From NCBI RefSeq assembly GCF_001921205.1, contig NZ_MSIE01000075.1:1-33450 (forward strand): a DNA stretch of 33,450 nucleotides, written 5' to 3'. This document shows positions 1 to 10,041 of this stretch, in pieces. Numbering within the stretch: position 1 is the first letter of the stretch; each line of letters begins with the position of its first letter. Source of the DNA: Actinophytocola xanthii. Lineage in GTDB: Bacteria; Actinomycetota; Actinomycetes; Mycobacteriales; Pseudonocardiaceae. The notes beneath the pieces are model-generated. The model was not told the DNA's origin and did no database searches. It worked only from the letters and a program-made list of their open reading frames with translations. The position numbers were made by a program, and so were the translations under genes.

Positions 1-97
1 CGACGAGCCCGCCGACGGGTCCACCGACGGGTCCACCGACGACGACGCGGACAGACCCGACGGCGGCAGGTCCGACGTCCTGTCCTTCGCCTACTGA
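1..97 (+). CDS. cydA: Cytochrome bd ubiquinol oxidase subunit I, C-terminal end (partial)
   Basis: Only the last 31 codons are in the window (reading frame starts at base 2, stop TGA at 95-97). The visible tail is acidic and low in complexity, with two copies of a DGST-like unit, and ends in LSFAY. Actinobacterial CydA proteins often end in a similar hydrophilic tail. The assignment rests mainly on position, because cydB follows after 15 bases on the same strand. CydA carries the haems and the quinol site of the bd oxidase, but none of that part is visible here. Confidence 0.75.
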   Translation, partial: DEPADGSTDGSTDDDADRPDGGRSDVLSFAY

Positions 98-112
98 CCA
101 CGGGAGAGAGCT

Positions 113-1120
113 GTGGATCTCGCGACAGTCTGGTTCCTCCTCATCGCCCTGCTGTGGCTGGGGTACCTGTTCCTCGAAGGCTTCGACTTCGGCGTCGGCA
201 TGCTGCTGCGGGTGCTCGGTCGCGACGAGCTCGAGCGGCGAGTCCTGATCAACACGATCGGCCCGGTCTGGGACGGCAACGAGGTCTGGTTGATCGTCGC
301 CGGCGGTGCCACGTTCGCCGCGTTCCCCGGGTGGTACGCGGGCCTGTTCAGCGCCGCCTACCTGCCGCTGCTGCTGTTCCTGCTCGCCCTGATCGGGCGC
401 GGCGTCGCCTTCGAGTACCGCGGCAAGGTCGACTCGGTCCGCTGGCGGTCCGGCTGGGACACGGTGATCTCGGTTGGCTCGGCGGTCGCCGCGCTCGGGG
501 TCGGCCTGGTGCTCACCTGGAACGTGCTGGGTCTGCCGATCGACGCGAGCGGCAACCGGGTGGGGTCGCCCTTCGCCGCCATCCGCTGGGACACGCTGCT
601 CGGCGCGCTCGGCGTGGCCGGGTTCGCACTGGTGCACGGCGCGGTGTTCATCGCGCTCAAGACCGAGGGCGAGATCCGCGACCGGGCGCGGCGGCTGGCC
701 CTGCGCATCGCGCCGTTCGCGCTGGCGCCGCTCGCACTGCTGCTGGTGGTGGTCCAGCTGCGCGAGGGCTCGGACTGGACCTGGATCGCGGTGACGGCCG
801 TGCTCGTCGCGGCCGGTGCCGCGCTGCTGCGGCTGGCCGTCGGGCGGGAGGGGCAGGCGTTCGCGTTGCTCGGCGTGGCCGTGGCCGCGTCGGTGACCGC
901 TCTGTTCGGCGCGCTGTACCCGAACGTCCTTCCGTCTACTCTGGACGATTCGTTCTCGCTGACGATCGCCGAGACCGCGTCCAGCCCGTACACGCTGACC
1001 GTGATGACCTGGGTCGCGGTGTTCGGCACCCCGGCCGTCCTGGTCTACCAGGGCTGGACCTACTGGGTGTTCCGCCGCCGGATCGGCACCCGGCACATGC
1101 CAGAGGTGCACGTCCCGTGA
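113..1120 (+). CDS. cydB: Cytochrome bd ubiquinol oxidase subunit II
   Basis: This is an integral membrane protein of 335 aa, the usual CydB length. It supports the haem-bearing CydA in the high-affinity terminal oxidase that reduces oxygen to water with quinol electrons. The N-terminal half carries the family pattern: LFLEGFDFGVGML near residues 20-30, then GPVWDGNEVWLI near 55 and a GRGVAFEYR stretch near 95-105. Several hydrophobic helices follow, and a basic end (FRRRIGTRH) lies close to the C-terminus. The GTG start at 113 sits 7 bases behind a GGAGAG ribosome site. The gene lies 15 bases behind cydA, and its stop overlaps the GTG start of cydDC in a GTGA, so the three should be co-transcribed and translationally coupled. 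Recognition of the family is secure. Confidence 0.95.
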   Translation: MDLATVWFLLIALLWLGYLFLEGFDFGVGMLLRVLGRDELERRVLINTIGPVWDGNEVWLIVAGGATFAAFPGWYAGLFSAAYLPLLLFLLALIGRGVAFEYRGKVDSVRWRSGWDTVISVGSAVAALGVGLVLTWNVLGLPIDASGNRVGSPFAAIRWDTLLGALGVAGFALVHGAVFIALKTEGEIRDRARRLALRIAPFALAPLALLLVVVQLREGSDWTWIAVTAVLVAAGAALLRLAVGREGQAFALLGVAVAASVTALFGALYPNVLPSTLDDSFSLTIAETASSPYTLTVMTWVAVFGTPAVLVYQGWTYWVFRRRIGTRHMPEVHVP

Positions 1121-4100
1121 GCCGCTCCGGCCCGCTGGGTGCACTGAGCCTGTCCAGGACCGCCCGCCGCGCGCTTGTCGGCTGCGCCGCGCTCGCCGTG
1201 GTGCAGGGGATCGCCCTGGTCGTGCAGGCGTGGGCGCTGGCGTCGGTTCTGGCCGACCTCGTCGGCGGATCCACCGCGCCGATCCACGGCCGGCTCGCCC
1301 TGCTCACTGGCGCGGTGCTCGCCCGCGCCCTGCTCGGCTGGGTCACCCAGGTCGTCGCCGCCCGCGCCGCCGCCGACACCAAGGCGGAGCTGCGGGCGGT
1401 CGTCCTGGACCGCGCGCTCGCGGCCGGGCCGGAGTGGATAGTCCACCAGGGGCCCGCCGAGTTGACCGCGCTCGCCACCCGCGGGCTGGACGCGCTCGAC
1501 GCGTACTTCACCGTCTACCTGCCGGCACTGGTGAACTCGGCGGTGCTGCCGCTGGGGGTGGCCGGCGTGCTCCTGCTCACCGACTGGCCATCGGCCGTGG
1601 TGATCGCGCTGACCCTGCCGCTGGTGCCGCTGTTCGCCGCGCTGGTCGGCCTGCGCACCAGGGACCGGGTAGCGGCCGCCGCGGACAGCACGGCGCGGCT
1701 GTCCGGCCACTTCCTCGAGCTCGTGCGCGCGCTGCCGGTGCTCGCCTCGTTCCGCCGGGCCTCCGCCCAGGCGGACGTGGTGCGCCGGGTCTCCGACGCC
1801 CACCGCCGCGCCACGATGGACACCCTGCGGCTGGCGTTCGCCTCGGCGTTGGTCCTCGAGCTCGTGGCCACCCTGTCGGTCGCGCTGATCGCGGTGGTGA
1901 TCGGCGTCCGGCTGGTCTCGGGCGACCTCGCGCTCTCGATCGGCCTGTTCGTCCTGCTGCTGGCGCCGGAGTGCTATCTCCCGCTGCGGGCCGCGGGGGC
2001 TGCCCACCACGCGAGCGAGGACGGCATGGAGGCGGCCCGCCGGATCGCCGAGCTCCCGGTCGCGCCCGAGGTCCCGACCGGGCCGGCCCCCTCCGGCGTC
2101 CTCGAGGTCCGCGACCTGCGCGTCCTCCGCCGCGACGCCTTCGCTCCCGACGGGCTCTCGTTCACCGCCCGCCCCGGCGAGATCACGCACCTGAGCTCAC
2201 CGAGCGGCACGGGCAAGTCGACGGTCTTCTCTGTCCTGCTGGGCTTCACCAGACCGACCGCCGGCACCACCCGGGTCGGCGGCGTCGATCTGTCCACGGT
2301 GGACCCCGAGCGGTGGCGCCGGACGGTGGCCTGGGTTCCCCAGCACCCCGTGCTCACCGCTCCAACCGTCCTCGCCGAGCTCGTCGAGTCGGTCGCCGAC
2401 CTGGTTCCCGAGCCGCCTGCGCGGGCCGAGCTGTCCGCCGCGGCCACCGAGGTGGCCACCGAGGTGGCCGCGGAGCACCTTCTGGACCGGCCCACCGCCG
2501 AGCTCTCGGTGGGCGAGCGGCAGCGGGTGGCCGTGGCCAGGGCCCTGCTTCGGTTGCGCCACGGCGCCACCCTGCTCCTGCTCGACGAGCCGACCGCCCA
2601 CCTCGACGGCGCCACCGCCGGCCGGGTGATGGCCGCGATCGACGGGGCAGCGGCCGCCGGCGCGACGGTCGTCCTCGCCAGCCACCGCATCGCGGAGTCC
2701 AATGTGGATTCGGTACCCGCGCGCCGTCGGGAACGCCTCGCCGGCGCGGTGACCCCGCGCCCGGCCCGCCTGCGTCCCCTGCTCACCCGCCGGCTGCTCT
2801 ACGGCGCCCTTCTCGGTGCCGCGGCACTGACCGCCGGGATCGCGCTCACGGCGACCTCGGCCTGGCTCGTCGCCAAGGCCTCCCAGCAGCCGCCGATCCT
2901 CATGCTCTCGGTCGCCGTCGTCGGGGTCCGCGCGTTCGGTCTCGCCCGCGCCGGGCTGCGCTACGCCGAACGCCTGGTCACCCACGACGCCGCGTTCCGC
3001 GCCGCCGGCGAGCACCGGGTCCGGCTCTGGCGCTCGCTCACCCCCGCCCACGCCGACCGGGCCGACGGCCTGGCCCACGACATCGACACCGTGCGCGACC
3101 TGACGCCGCGCGTGTTGACCCCACCGCTGGTCGCCGGACTGGTGGTGGCCGCGAGCGTGCTCGTCCAGCTGGTGATCCTGCCGGCCGCGGCGCTCACGCT
3201 CGCCATCGCGGTCGTGGCGGCCGGACTGGGTGCACCGGCCGCCGCGACCGCGCTCGACCGGCACGCCGGCAGCGCGCAGGCTGCCGGCCGGCGGCGCCTG
3301 GCGACCGGGATGCTCACGCTGCTGACCGCGGCGGCCGACCTGGTCGCGGTCGGCGCTCACCGCCGCCACCGTGCCAAGCTGGGCCGGGTCGACGCCGACC
3401 TGGCCCGGACCGCACGCCGCGAGGCGTTCGGCGCGGGTGCGGCGACCCTGCTGATCACGCTGGCCACCGGTGCGGCCACGGTCGCCGGCACCTGGCTCGC
3501 CGCCGACGCCGTGGCAGGCGGCACCCTGGACCCCCTGCTGGCCCCGATCCCGGCACTGCTGCCGCTGGCCCTGGCGGAGGTGCTGGCGCTGCTCCCCCCG
3601 GCCGCCCAGCACCGCGACGCGCTGCGCGCGGCCCTGTCCCGTCTCCTCCCGCGGGCCGAGACCGCCCCGGTTCCGCCACCGGTGGAGACAGCCGACATCC
3701 GGCTGCGCGCGGTCGACGCCCGCTGGCCGGGCGCGGCCGAGCCGGTCCTGTGCGACCTCACCCTGGACATCCCGCACGGCACGCACGTCGCCGTCGTGGG
3801 CCCCTCCGGGGTCGGCAAGTCGAGCCTGCTGGCCCTGCTGTTGGGCTTCCTGCCGGCCGAGGGCGGCACTGCCGTGCTGCCGAACCGGGTCGCCTGGTGC
3901 CCGCAGGACCCGATGCTGGTCTCCACGACGGTCCGGGAGAACCTGCGCATGGCCGACCCCACCGCGAGCGACGACCGCCTGCGTGCCGCCCTGCTGCGGG
4001 CCGGCCTCCCCGGCTGGGTCGACCGGCTCGACACCCGCCTGGACGGAGGAGCGGCCTCCGCCTCCGGCGGCGAGGCCCAGCGCCTGGCCCTGGCGAGGGC

Positions 4101-4311
4101 GCTGCTCGCCGACGCCGACGTCGTCCTGCTCGACGAACCGACGGCGCACCTGGACGACGCGACGGCCGCTGCCGTGCTGCACACCGTGCGCACCGCGCTC
4201 GCCGACCGCACCGTCGTCCACGTCACCCACCGCCCTGACGAGGCCGCGCTGGCCGACCTGGTCCTCCGGCTGGACCCGGCGGGCCGCGTGCTCACCCCCG
4301 CCCTGGCCTGA
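1117..4311 (+). CDS. cydDC: Fused CydDC-type ABC exporter for cytochrome bd assembly
   Basis: A single 1064-aa protein carries two complete ABC exporter halves, as is common in actinobacteria; in E. coli CydD and CydC are separate. The complex is needed for bd oxidase assembly and is linked to thiol and haem handling at the membrane. Half 1 has a membrane domain at about 10-310 and a nucleotide-binding domain with SGTGKST (Lys367), LSVGERQR and LLLLDEPTAHLD. Half 2 has membrane helices from about 560 and a second nucleotide-binding domain with GPSGVGKSS (Lys901), ASGGEAQR and VVLLDEPTAHLD. The GTG start at 1117 overlaps the cydB stop. The open frame continues far upstream inside cydB in another phase, but that part is a GC-bias artefact. 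In half 1 the first glycine of the Walker A motif is serine (Ser361), so the two ATP sites may be unequal. Confidence 0.93.
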   Translation: MSRSGPLGALSLSRTARRALVGCAALAVVQGIALVVQAWALASVLADLVGGSTAPIHGRLALLTGAVLARALLGWVTQVVAARAAADTKAELRAVVLDRALAAGPEWIVHQGPAELTALATRGLDALDAYFTVYLPALVNSAVLPLGVAGVLLLTDWPSAVVIALTLPLVPLFAALVGLRTRDRVAAAADSTARLSGHFLELVRALPVLASFRRASAQADVVRRVSDAHRRATMDTLRLAFASALVLELVATLSVALIAVVIGVRLVSGDLALSIGLFVLLLAPECYLPLRAAGAAHHASEDGMEAARRIAELPVAPEVPTGPAPSGVLEVRDLRVLRRDAFAPDGLSFTARPGEITHLSSPSGTGKSTVFSVLLGFTRPTAGTTRVGGVDLSTVDPERWRRTVAWVPQHPVLTAPTVLAELVESVADLVPEPPARAELSAAATEVATEVAAEHLLDRPTAELSVGERQRVAVARALLRLRHGATLLLLDEPTAHLDGATAGRVMAAIDGAAAAGATVVLASHRIAESNVDSVPARRRERLAGAVTPRPARLRPLLTRRLLYGALLGAAALTAGIALTATSAWLVAKASQQPPILMLSVAVVGVRAFGLARAGLRYAERLVTHDAAFRAAGEHRVRLWRSLTPAHADRADGLAHDIDTVRDLTPRVLTPPLVAGLVVAASVLVQLVILPAAALTLAIAVVAAGLGAPAAATALDRHAGSAQAAGRRRLATGMLTLLTAAADLVAVGAHRRHRAKLGRVDADLARTARREAFGAGAATLLITLATGAATVAGTWLAADAVAGGTLDPLLAPIPALLPLALAEVLALLPPAAQHRDALRAALSRLLPRAETAPVPPPVETADIRLRAVDARWPGAAEPVLCDLTLDIPHGTHVAVVGPSGVGKSSLLALLLGFLPAEGGTAVLPNRVAWCPQDPMLVSTTVRENLRMADPTASDDRLRAALLRAGLPGWVDRLDTRLDGGAASASGGEAQRLALARALLADADVVLLDEPTAHLDDATAAAVLHTVRTALADRTVVHVTHRPDEAALADLVLRLDPAGRVLTPALA

Positions 4312-4331
4312 TCGCGGAAGGGGCACACTGG

Positions 4332-5477
<1,146 letters not shown>

Positions 5478-5499
5478 GGCTGGCCCCACCCCGAACCTC

Positions 5500-5513
5500 C
5501 TGGTCTGCACCAG
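5500..5513. promoter_or_regulatory. Palindrome CTGGT-N4-ACCAG, possible activator site
   Basis: A perfect 5-bp inverted repeat with a 4-base centre lies in the 94-base gap before the ABC ATPase gene. It is about 35-48 bases upstream of the predicted transcription start at 5548, which is where activators of the NarL/DevR class often bind. The placement is suggestive, but the short arms mean chance cannot be excluded. Confidence 0.35.
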
Positions 5514-5535
5514 TGTTTCCGCGACGTCCCGCGGC

Positions 5536-5547
5536 CAGGCTTGGACC
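5536..5547 (+). promoter_or_regulatory. Leaderless -10 box for the ABC ATPase gene
   Basis: CAGGCT at 5536-5541 is followed by 6 bases and then the GTG at 5548, so transcription probably starts at the start codon. No good -35 hexamer is seen, which fits a promoter that needs an activator. Confidence 0.5.
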
Positions 5548-6330
5548 GTGCGACGCGACGATGAGAACCAGATGAACGCGGTGGTCCGCGTGGTGGACCT
5601 ACGCAGGACCTACGGTGGCAGGGATACCGGGGTGACCGCATTGGACGGTGTCACCACGGCCTTCGCCAGAGCGAGCTTCACCGCCGTGATGGGCCCCTCC
5701 GGCTCGGGCAAGAGCACCTTCCTGCACTGCGCGGCCGGCCTGGACCGGCCGACGTCGGGGACCGTGCTGCTGGAGGACCAGGACCTCGCCGAGCTCTCGG
5801 AGACCGAGCTGACCCGGCTGCGCCGGGACCGGATCGGGTTCGTCTTCCAGGCGTTCAACCTGCTGCCCGCGCTGACCGTCCAGGACAACGTCACGCTGCC
5901 GCTGCGGCTGGCCGGGCGCCGCCCCAAGCCGGCGCTCGTGCGACAGGTCCTCGAGCAGGTCGGCCTCGCCGAGCGGCGCCGCAACCTGCCGGCCGAGCTC
6001 TCCGGCGGCCAACAGCAGCGGGTGGCGATCGCCCGGGCGCTGGTCACCCGGCCGGCCGTGCTGTTCGCCGACGAGCCGACCGGCGCGCTGGACACCCGCA
6101 CCGCGGCCGAGGTCCTCGGCCTGCTGCGCGCCTCGGTGGACGGGGCCGGTCAGACCGTCGTCATGGTCACCCACGACCCCGTCGCCGCCGCCTACGCCGA
6201 CCGCGTCGTCTTCCTCGCCGACGGCCGGCTGGTCGGCGAGTTGCTCGACCCCACCGCCGAGGTCGTCGCCGAGCGGATGACCCACCTCGGCGCATGGGCC
6301 GACCGCGTCCCGACCGGAGCGCGGCGATGA
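5548..6330 (+). CDS. ABC transporter ATP-binding protein, MacB/LolD type
   Basis: This 260-aa ATPase belongs to the family that pairs with FtsX-like permeases (MacB, LolD, antimicrobial-peptide exporters). Visible motifs are Walker [10 protein letters not shown] near residue 50, the Q-loop region [18 protein letters not shown], signature [15 protein letters not shown], Walker [13 protein letters not shown], and switch histidine VTHD. The GTG at 5548 is preferred because a CAGGCT box lies 6 bases before it (leaderless). The in-frame ATG at 5572 would also keep the whole fold. Its stop overlaps the ATG of the permease gene in an ATGA, so the two form one translational unit. The substrate cannot be read from sequence. 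Possibilities are a peptide, lipoprotein or antibiotic exporter, or a mechanotransmission module. Confidence 0.9.
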   Translation: MRRDDENQMNAVVRVVDLRRTYGGRDTGVTALDGVTTAFARASFTAVMGPSGSGKSTFLHCAAGLDRPTSGTVLLEDQDLAELSETELTRLRRDRIGFVFQAFNLLPALTVQDNVTLPLRLAGRRPKPALVRQVLEQVGLAERRRNLPAELSGGQQQRVAIARALVTRPAVLFADEPTGALDTRTAAEVLGLLRASVDGAGQTVVMVTHDPVAAAYADRVVFLADGRLVGELLDPTAEVVAERMTHLGAWADRVPTGARR

Positions 6331-8837
6331 TCCGGCTCGCGCTGCGCACCCTGCGCCGCCGCAAGGGGTCCTTCGTGGCGACCTTCGTCGCGATGACGTT
6401 CGGCGCGGTGATCGTGATGGCCTGTGGCGGTCTCATGGAGACCGGGATCCGCTCCGACGTACCGCCGCACCGCCTGGCGGGTGCGCCCCTCGTCGTCGCC
6501 GGCGACCAGTCCCACGAGCTGCCAAGGCAGAACCCGGACGACCCCGAGGAGGACGTCGAGTCGAGCACGCTCGTCGAGCGAGTCCGGCTGGACGCCGGCC
6601 TGGTGTCCACACTGGCCGACGTCCCCGGTGTCGAGTCCGCGGTGCCCGACGTCGCGGTTCCCGTCCTGCTCGCCGGTGCAGGTCCGGTCGAGGCACACGG
6701 CTGGGCCTCGGCCGCGCTGAGGCCGTACGCCACCACCGCCGGTGCCGCCCCCGGTCGCGGCGAGGTCGTGCTGTCCGACGGCCACCGGGTCGGCGATCGG
6801 GTCGAGGTCGTCGTCGCCGGCCGCGCCCTCACCTTCACCGTCTCCGGTCTGGTCGACTCGCCGGAGCCGCTGCTCTTCCTCGCCGACACCGACCTCGAAC
6901 GCATCTCCGCCCACCCCGGGAAGGTCGACGCGATCGGCCTGCGGACCGAGCCGGGCGCGGACCTCGGGCAGGTGCGGCACGAGGTCGGCGAGGCGCTGCG
7001 CGGCACCGGCGCCGTCGTGCTGACCGGCGACGACCGCGGTCTGGCCGAGTTCGCCGGGGCCGCCAGGGCGAGTGAGGACCTGATCGTGCTGGCCGGCGTG
7101 TTCGGCGGCATGGCCATCAGCATCGCCCTGTTCGTCGTGGCCACGACGCTTGGGCTGTCGATCCAGCAGCGGCAGCGGGAGCTGGCCCTGCTGCGGGCCA
7201 TCGGCACCACGCCTCGGCAGCTGCGCCGGATGGTGCTCGGCGAGGCACTGGTCACCTCGCTGTTCGCCACCACCCTCGGGTCGTTCCTCGGCGTCCCGTT
7301 CGGACAGTGGCTGTTCGACCGGCTCGCCGGTCGCGGGGTGGTGCCCGAGGCGATGGTGTTCTCCAGCGGGTGGATCCCGATGGTCGTCGCGGTGGGCTCG
7401 GCGTTGCTGATCACCCTGGTCGCCGGGCTCGTCGCTGGCCACCGGGCCGCCCGGTCGCGGCCGACCGAGGCGCTGGCCGACGCCGCCCTGCAGCGGCGCT
7501 GGCTCTCGCCGGTCCGGCTGATCCTCGCCGTGCTCTGTTTCGGCGGCGGGATCGCCCTGTTCATCGTGACGATCGCGGTGATGACCGGCCCGATCGCGGC
7601 CAGTACCGCCGGTCCCTCGGTGCTGCTCTGGGCGGTCGGCCTGGCGCTGGTCGGGCCGGGTGTCACCCGCGTCCTGCTGGCGGTGTTCCGGGGCCCGGTC
7701 CGGCTGGTCGCCGGCGTCCCCGGCTACCTCGCCGCGCTCAACACACGCACGAGGACCGTGCGGATGGCAGCCGTCGTCGTCCCGGTCATGCTCGCCACCG
7801 GCACCGCCACCGCGAACATCTACCTGCAGACGACGATGGTCGCGGTGGCCAACGAGGCCTTCGCCGAGAGCCTGCGGGCCGACCTCGTGCTCACCTCCTC
7901 GACCGGCGGGCTCGACCCCGACCTGGTGGACGAGGTGCGCCGGGTGCCCGGTGTGGCCGCGGCGTCGGAGTTCGCCGGCTCGACGGTCTTCGTCGGCGCG
8001 CCCTACGACGACTCGCAGACCGAGGACGGCTGGCCGGTCCAGGGGATCAGCGCCGAGGGCGCCGCGCTGACGAGTGCGGTGCGGCTGAGCGAGGGGTCGC
8101 TGGAGGACCTGCGTGGCGACACGGTCGTGCTGCCCGTCGAGCAGGCCGCGACGCTGGGTCGCGGGGTCGGCGACGGCATCACGATGCGGATGGGGGACGG
8201 CGCGGAGGTCGACGTCCGGATCGTGGGCCTCTACCCGGCCCGGGAGGGCTTCGAGACGCTGCTCATGCCGGCCGGCCTGGTCGCCGAGCACACCACGCTG
8301 GGCCTGCCCACCCAGATCCTCGTGCGGGCCGAGCCGGGTCTCTCGCCCGCCGTGCTGGCCGAGGAGCTGGGCGGCCTCGCCCCCGGTGTCGCGGTGGCCG
8401 ACCGGGAGGCGGTGACGGCCGGCTACGCCGAGCAGCAGGAGATCGGCGCCTGGATCAACTACCTGATGGCCGGCATGTTCGTCGCCTACACCGCGATCTC
8501 CGTGGTGAACAGTCTGGTCATGGCGACAGCGGCCCGCCGCCGTGAGTTCGGGCTGCACCGGCTGAGCGGGGCCACCCGCGCCCAGGTGATGGGCATGATG
8601 ACGGTCGAGGCGCTGCTGACCGTGGCCATCGGCATCGTGCTCGGCACACTGGTGACGGCCGCGACGCTGCTGCCGTTCACGCTGGTCACCGACGGCTCGG
8701 TGCTGCCGTCCGGGCCGGTCTGGATCTACCTGGCGGTGGCCGGCTCCGCAACGGTCCTCGCCCTGGGGGCCACCCTGGTGACCACCTGGCTCGCGCTGCG
8801 CCCCCGCCCCGCGGAGGCGACCGTCGCACCAGCGTGA
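6327..8837 (+). CDS. FtsX-like ABC transporter permease
   Basis: This 836-aa membrane protein is the partner of the preceding ATPase. It has a helix at about 13-35, a large extracytoplasmic segment, and helices in the first FtsX domain near 255-390, with the typical QQRQRELALLRAIGTTPRQLRRMVLGEAL segment. Further helices near 405-450 come next, then a second extracytoplasmic domain and a second FtsX domain near 710-820 with ARRREFGLHRLSGATRAQV. This duplicated layout is common in actinobacterial permeases of this class. The start is ATG 6327, overlapping the ATPase stop. A frame opens 33 bases earlier inside the ATPase, but it has no better support. The gene ends just before a strong bidirectional hairpin. 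Confidence 0.9.
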   Translation: MIRLALRTLRRRKGSFVATFVAMTFGAVIVMACGGLMETGIRSDVPPHRLAGAPLVVAGDQSHELPRQNPDDPEEDVESSTLVERVRLDAGLVSTLADVPGVESAVPDVAVPVLLAGAGPVEAHGWASAALRPYATTAGAAPGRGEVVLSDGHRVGDRVEVVVAGRALTFTVSGLVDSPEPLLFLADTDLERISAHPGKVDAIGLRTEPGADLGQVRHEVGEALRGTGAVVLTGDDRGLAEFAGAARASEDLIVLAGVFGGMAISIALFVVATTLGLSIQQRQRELALLRAIGTTPRQLRRMVLGEALVTSLFATTLGSFLGVPFGQWLFDRLAGRGVVPEAMVFSSGWIPMVVAVGSALLITLVAGLVAGHRAARSRPTEALADAALQRRWLSPVRLILAVLCFGGGIALFIVTIAVMTGPIAASTAGPSVLLWAVGLALVGPGVTRVLLAVFRGPVRLVAGVPGYLAALNTRTRTVRMAAVVVPVMLATGTATANIYLQTTMVAVANEAFAESLRADLVLTSSTGGLDPDLVDEVRRVPGVAAASEFAGSTVFVGAPYDDSQTEDGWPVQGISAEGAALTSAVRLSEGSLEDLRGDTVVLPVEQAATLGRGVGDGITMRMGDGAEVDVRIVGLYPAREGFETLLMPAGLVAEHTTLGLPTQILVRAEPGLSPAVLAEELGGLAPGVAVADREAVTAGYAEQQEIGAWINYLMAGMFVAYTAISVVNSLVMATAARRREFGLHRLSGATRAQVMGMMTVEALLTVAIGIVLGTLVTAATLLPFTLVTDGSVLPSGPVWIYLAVAGSATVLALGATLVTTWLALRPRPAEATVAPA

Positions 8838-8846
8838 GCCGGGTCG

Positions 8847-8884
8847 GAGCGGGGCGTCGCACCACCTGGTGCGGCGCCCCGCTC
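8847..8884. terminator. Bidirectional hairpin terminator between convergent genes
   Basis: An 18-base arm at 8847-8864 pairs with 8867-8884, with only one U-G wobble and almost no loop. It lies 9 bases behind the permease stop and covers the stop codon of the convergent response regulator. There is no clear T-tract, which is usual in high-GC actinobacteria. Confidence 0.8.
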
Positions 8885-9524
8885 ACCGTCCCGAGCGCGG
8901 CGTCCGGCGGGCAATCCAGGCCACGGCCTGCGTGCGGCGCTCCATGCCGAGCTTGGCGAGGACCGAGGTCACGTGGTTCTTCACGGTCTTCTCCGCCAGG
9001 AACAGGCGTTCGGCGATCTGGCGGTTGGTCAGGCCCTCACCCACCAGCTCCAGCACCGCCCGTTCCCGCTCGGTCAGCGCGGACAGCTCGTCGGCCGCCG
9101 CGTCCCGCCGGACCCGCTCGAGCACCCGGGCCGTGGTGACCGGGTCGAGCAGCGACCGGCCCGCCGCCACCTCGCGGACGGCATCCACCAGGTCCTGGCC
9201 GCGGACCTGCTTGAGCAGGTAGCCCGACGCGCCGGCCAGGATCGCCTCCATCAGGGCCCGCTCGTCGTCGAACGCGGTGAGCACGAGACAGCGCGGCGAC
9301 GGCTCGGTCTCGCGCAGCGAACGGCACAGCGAGATCCCGTCGCCGTCGGGGAGCCGTACGTCGACAACCACCACATCCGGGTTCGTCGCGCCCACCCGGA
9401 CCAGCGCCTCGGCCACGCCCCCCGCCTCGGCGACGACCTCGATCCCCGGCTCGCCGTCCAGCAGGTCCCGCAGACCCCGCCGCACCACCTCGTGGTCGTC
9501 GACGAGCGCCACCCGGACCGTCAT
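8883..9524 (-). CDS. DevR/NarL-type response regulator
   Basis: This 213-aa two-component regulator has a receiver domain at 1-120 with acidic pocket Asp9/Asp10 and phospho-acceptor Asp55 (VVVDVRLPDG). The conserved lysine lies near 105 in SGYLLK. A LuxR-type HTH at about 148-205 reads LTERERAVLELVGEGLTNRQIAERLFLAEKTVKNHV. Stretches such as VDDHEVVRRGL, AGASGY and FLAEKTVKN-LAKLGMERRTQA are very close to DevR/DosR of M. tuberculosis as I recall it, so a role in low-oxygen or NO response is plausible but inferred. The ATG at 9524 has TAGGCT 6 bases upstream, implying its own leaderless promoter. The GAF kinase at 4332 is the best partner candidate; the ABC exporter lies between them. Confidence 0.9.
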   Translation of the reverse strand: MTVRVALVDDHEVVRRGLRDLLDGEPGIEVVAEAGGVAEALVRVGATNPDVVVVDVRLPDGDGISLCRSLRETEPSPRCLVLTAFDDERALMEAILAGASGYLLKQVRGQDLVDAVREVAAGRSLLDPVTTARVLERVRRDAAADELSALTERERAVLELVGEGLTNRQIAERLFLAEKTVKNHVTSVLAKLGMERRTQAVAWIARRTPRSGR

Positions 9525-9536
9525 GGCTCCAGCCTA
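9525..9536 (-). promoter_or_regulatory. Leaderless -10 box for the DevR-like regulator
   Basis: On the minus strand TAGGCT (9536-9531) is followed by 6 bases and the ATG at 9524. The box lies in the short gap behind the upstream minus-strand gene, so the regulator can be transcribed independently. Confidence 0.55.
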
Positions 9537-9548
9537 TTGGCGGCCGCG

Positions 9549-10022
9549 CTACCGCGTCGTGTCGCCGAGGAGCTGCCGCAGCTTGTCGATCACCTTTCGG
9601 TTCTTGTCCAGCTCGACCACGTCGCCCTCCGCTCTGCGCCACAGCCAGCGCAGCACCGCGTCGGCCGTGCCCCCCACCACGGCTTCGGCCGGTACCACGG
9701 CCTCGGCCGCGACGCGCTCCACGGCCGGCTCGCCGGGTGATCGTTCGGCGAACTCCTCGGTGATCTCCCGGTAGGCGGCGGTGAGCGCGGCGAGCGGGTC
9801 CTCGCCGAGGTCGGGCGGCCACGGCTCGGGCAGCTCGCCGCGCCGCATGTGCTCGGTCTTGTTCACGTAGACCAGGGCGACGTGGTGGGCCAGGTCGGCA
9901 GCGGTCCATCCGGGACAGCTCGGTACGGGGTGGTCCAGCGCCTGCGCGGCGACGGCACGCAGGCGTCGGTAGTCGGCGCTCAGGTACCCGAGGTAGGTCG
10001 ACTCGTCCACCGCGCCAGCCAA
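9549..10022 (-). CDS. DinB/maleylpyruvate-isomerase-like protein (short form)
   Basis: This 157-aa protein resembles the DinB-like, mycothiol-dependent maleylpyruvate isomerase N-terminal family. It has a four-helix-bundle pattern with CPGWTAADLAHHVALVY near residues 38-54, where the histidines suit metal binding, and VLRWLWRRAEGD near 130. These families are metal-dependent thiol transferases or isomerases of unknown substrate in actinobacteria. At 157 aa it is shorter than many relatives (about 200-260 aa), because the C-terminal part after the bundle is missing. The start is uncertain: TTG 10022 is used here and GTG 10010 is an alternative, with no clear ribosome site for either. It lies 19 bases behind coaA on the same strand. 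Confidence 0.65.
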   Translation of the reverse strand: MAGAVDESTYLGYLSADYRRLRAVAAQALDHPVPSCPGWTAADLAHHVALVYVNKTEHMRRGELPEPWPPDLGEDPLAALTAAYREITEEFAERSPGEPAVERVAAEAVVPAEAVVGGTADAVLRWLWRRAEGDVVELDKNRKVIDKLRQLLGDTTR

Positions 10023-10041
10023 CCGTGCGGCCCCGACGGTC

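Noticed and set aside
154-1116. In-frame upstream extension of the CydDC reading frame through cydB
   Set aside because: It lies in another phase of cydB, is arginine-rich and has no domain. The GTG at 1117 overlapping the cydB stop is the real start.
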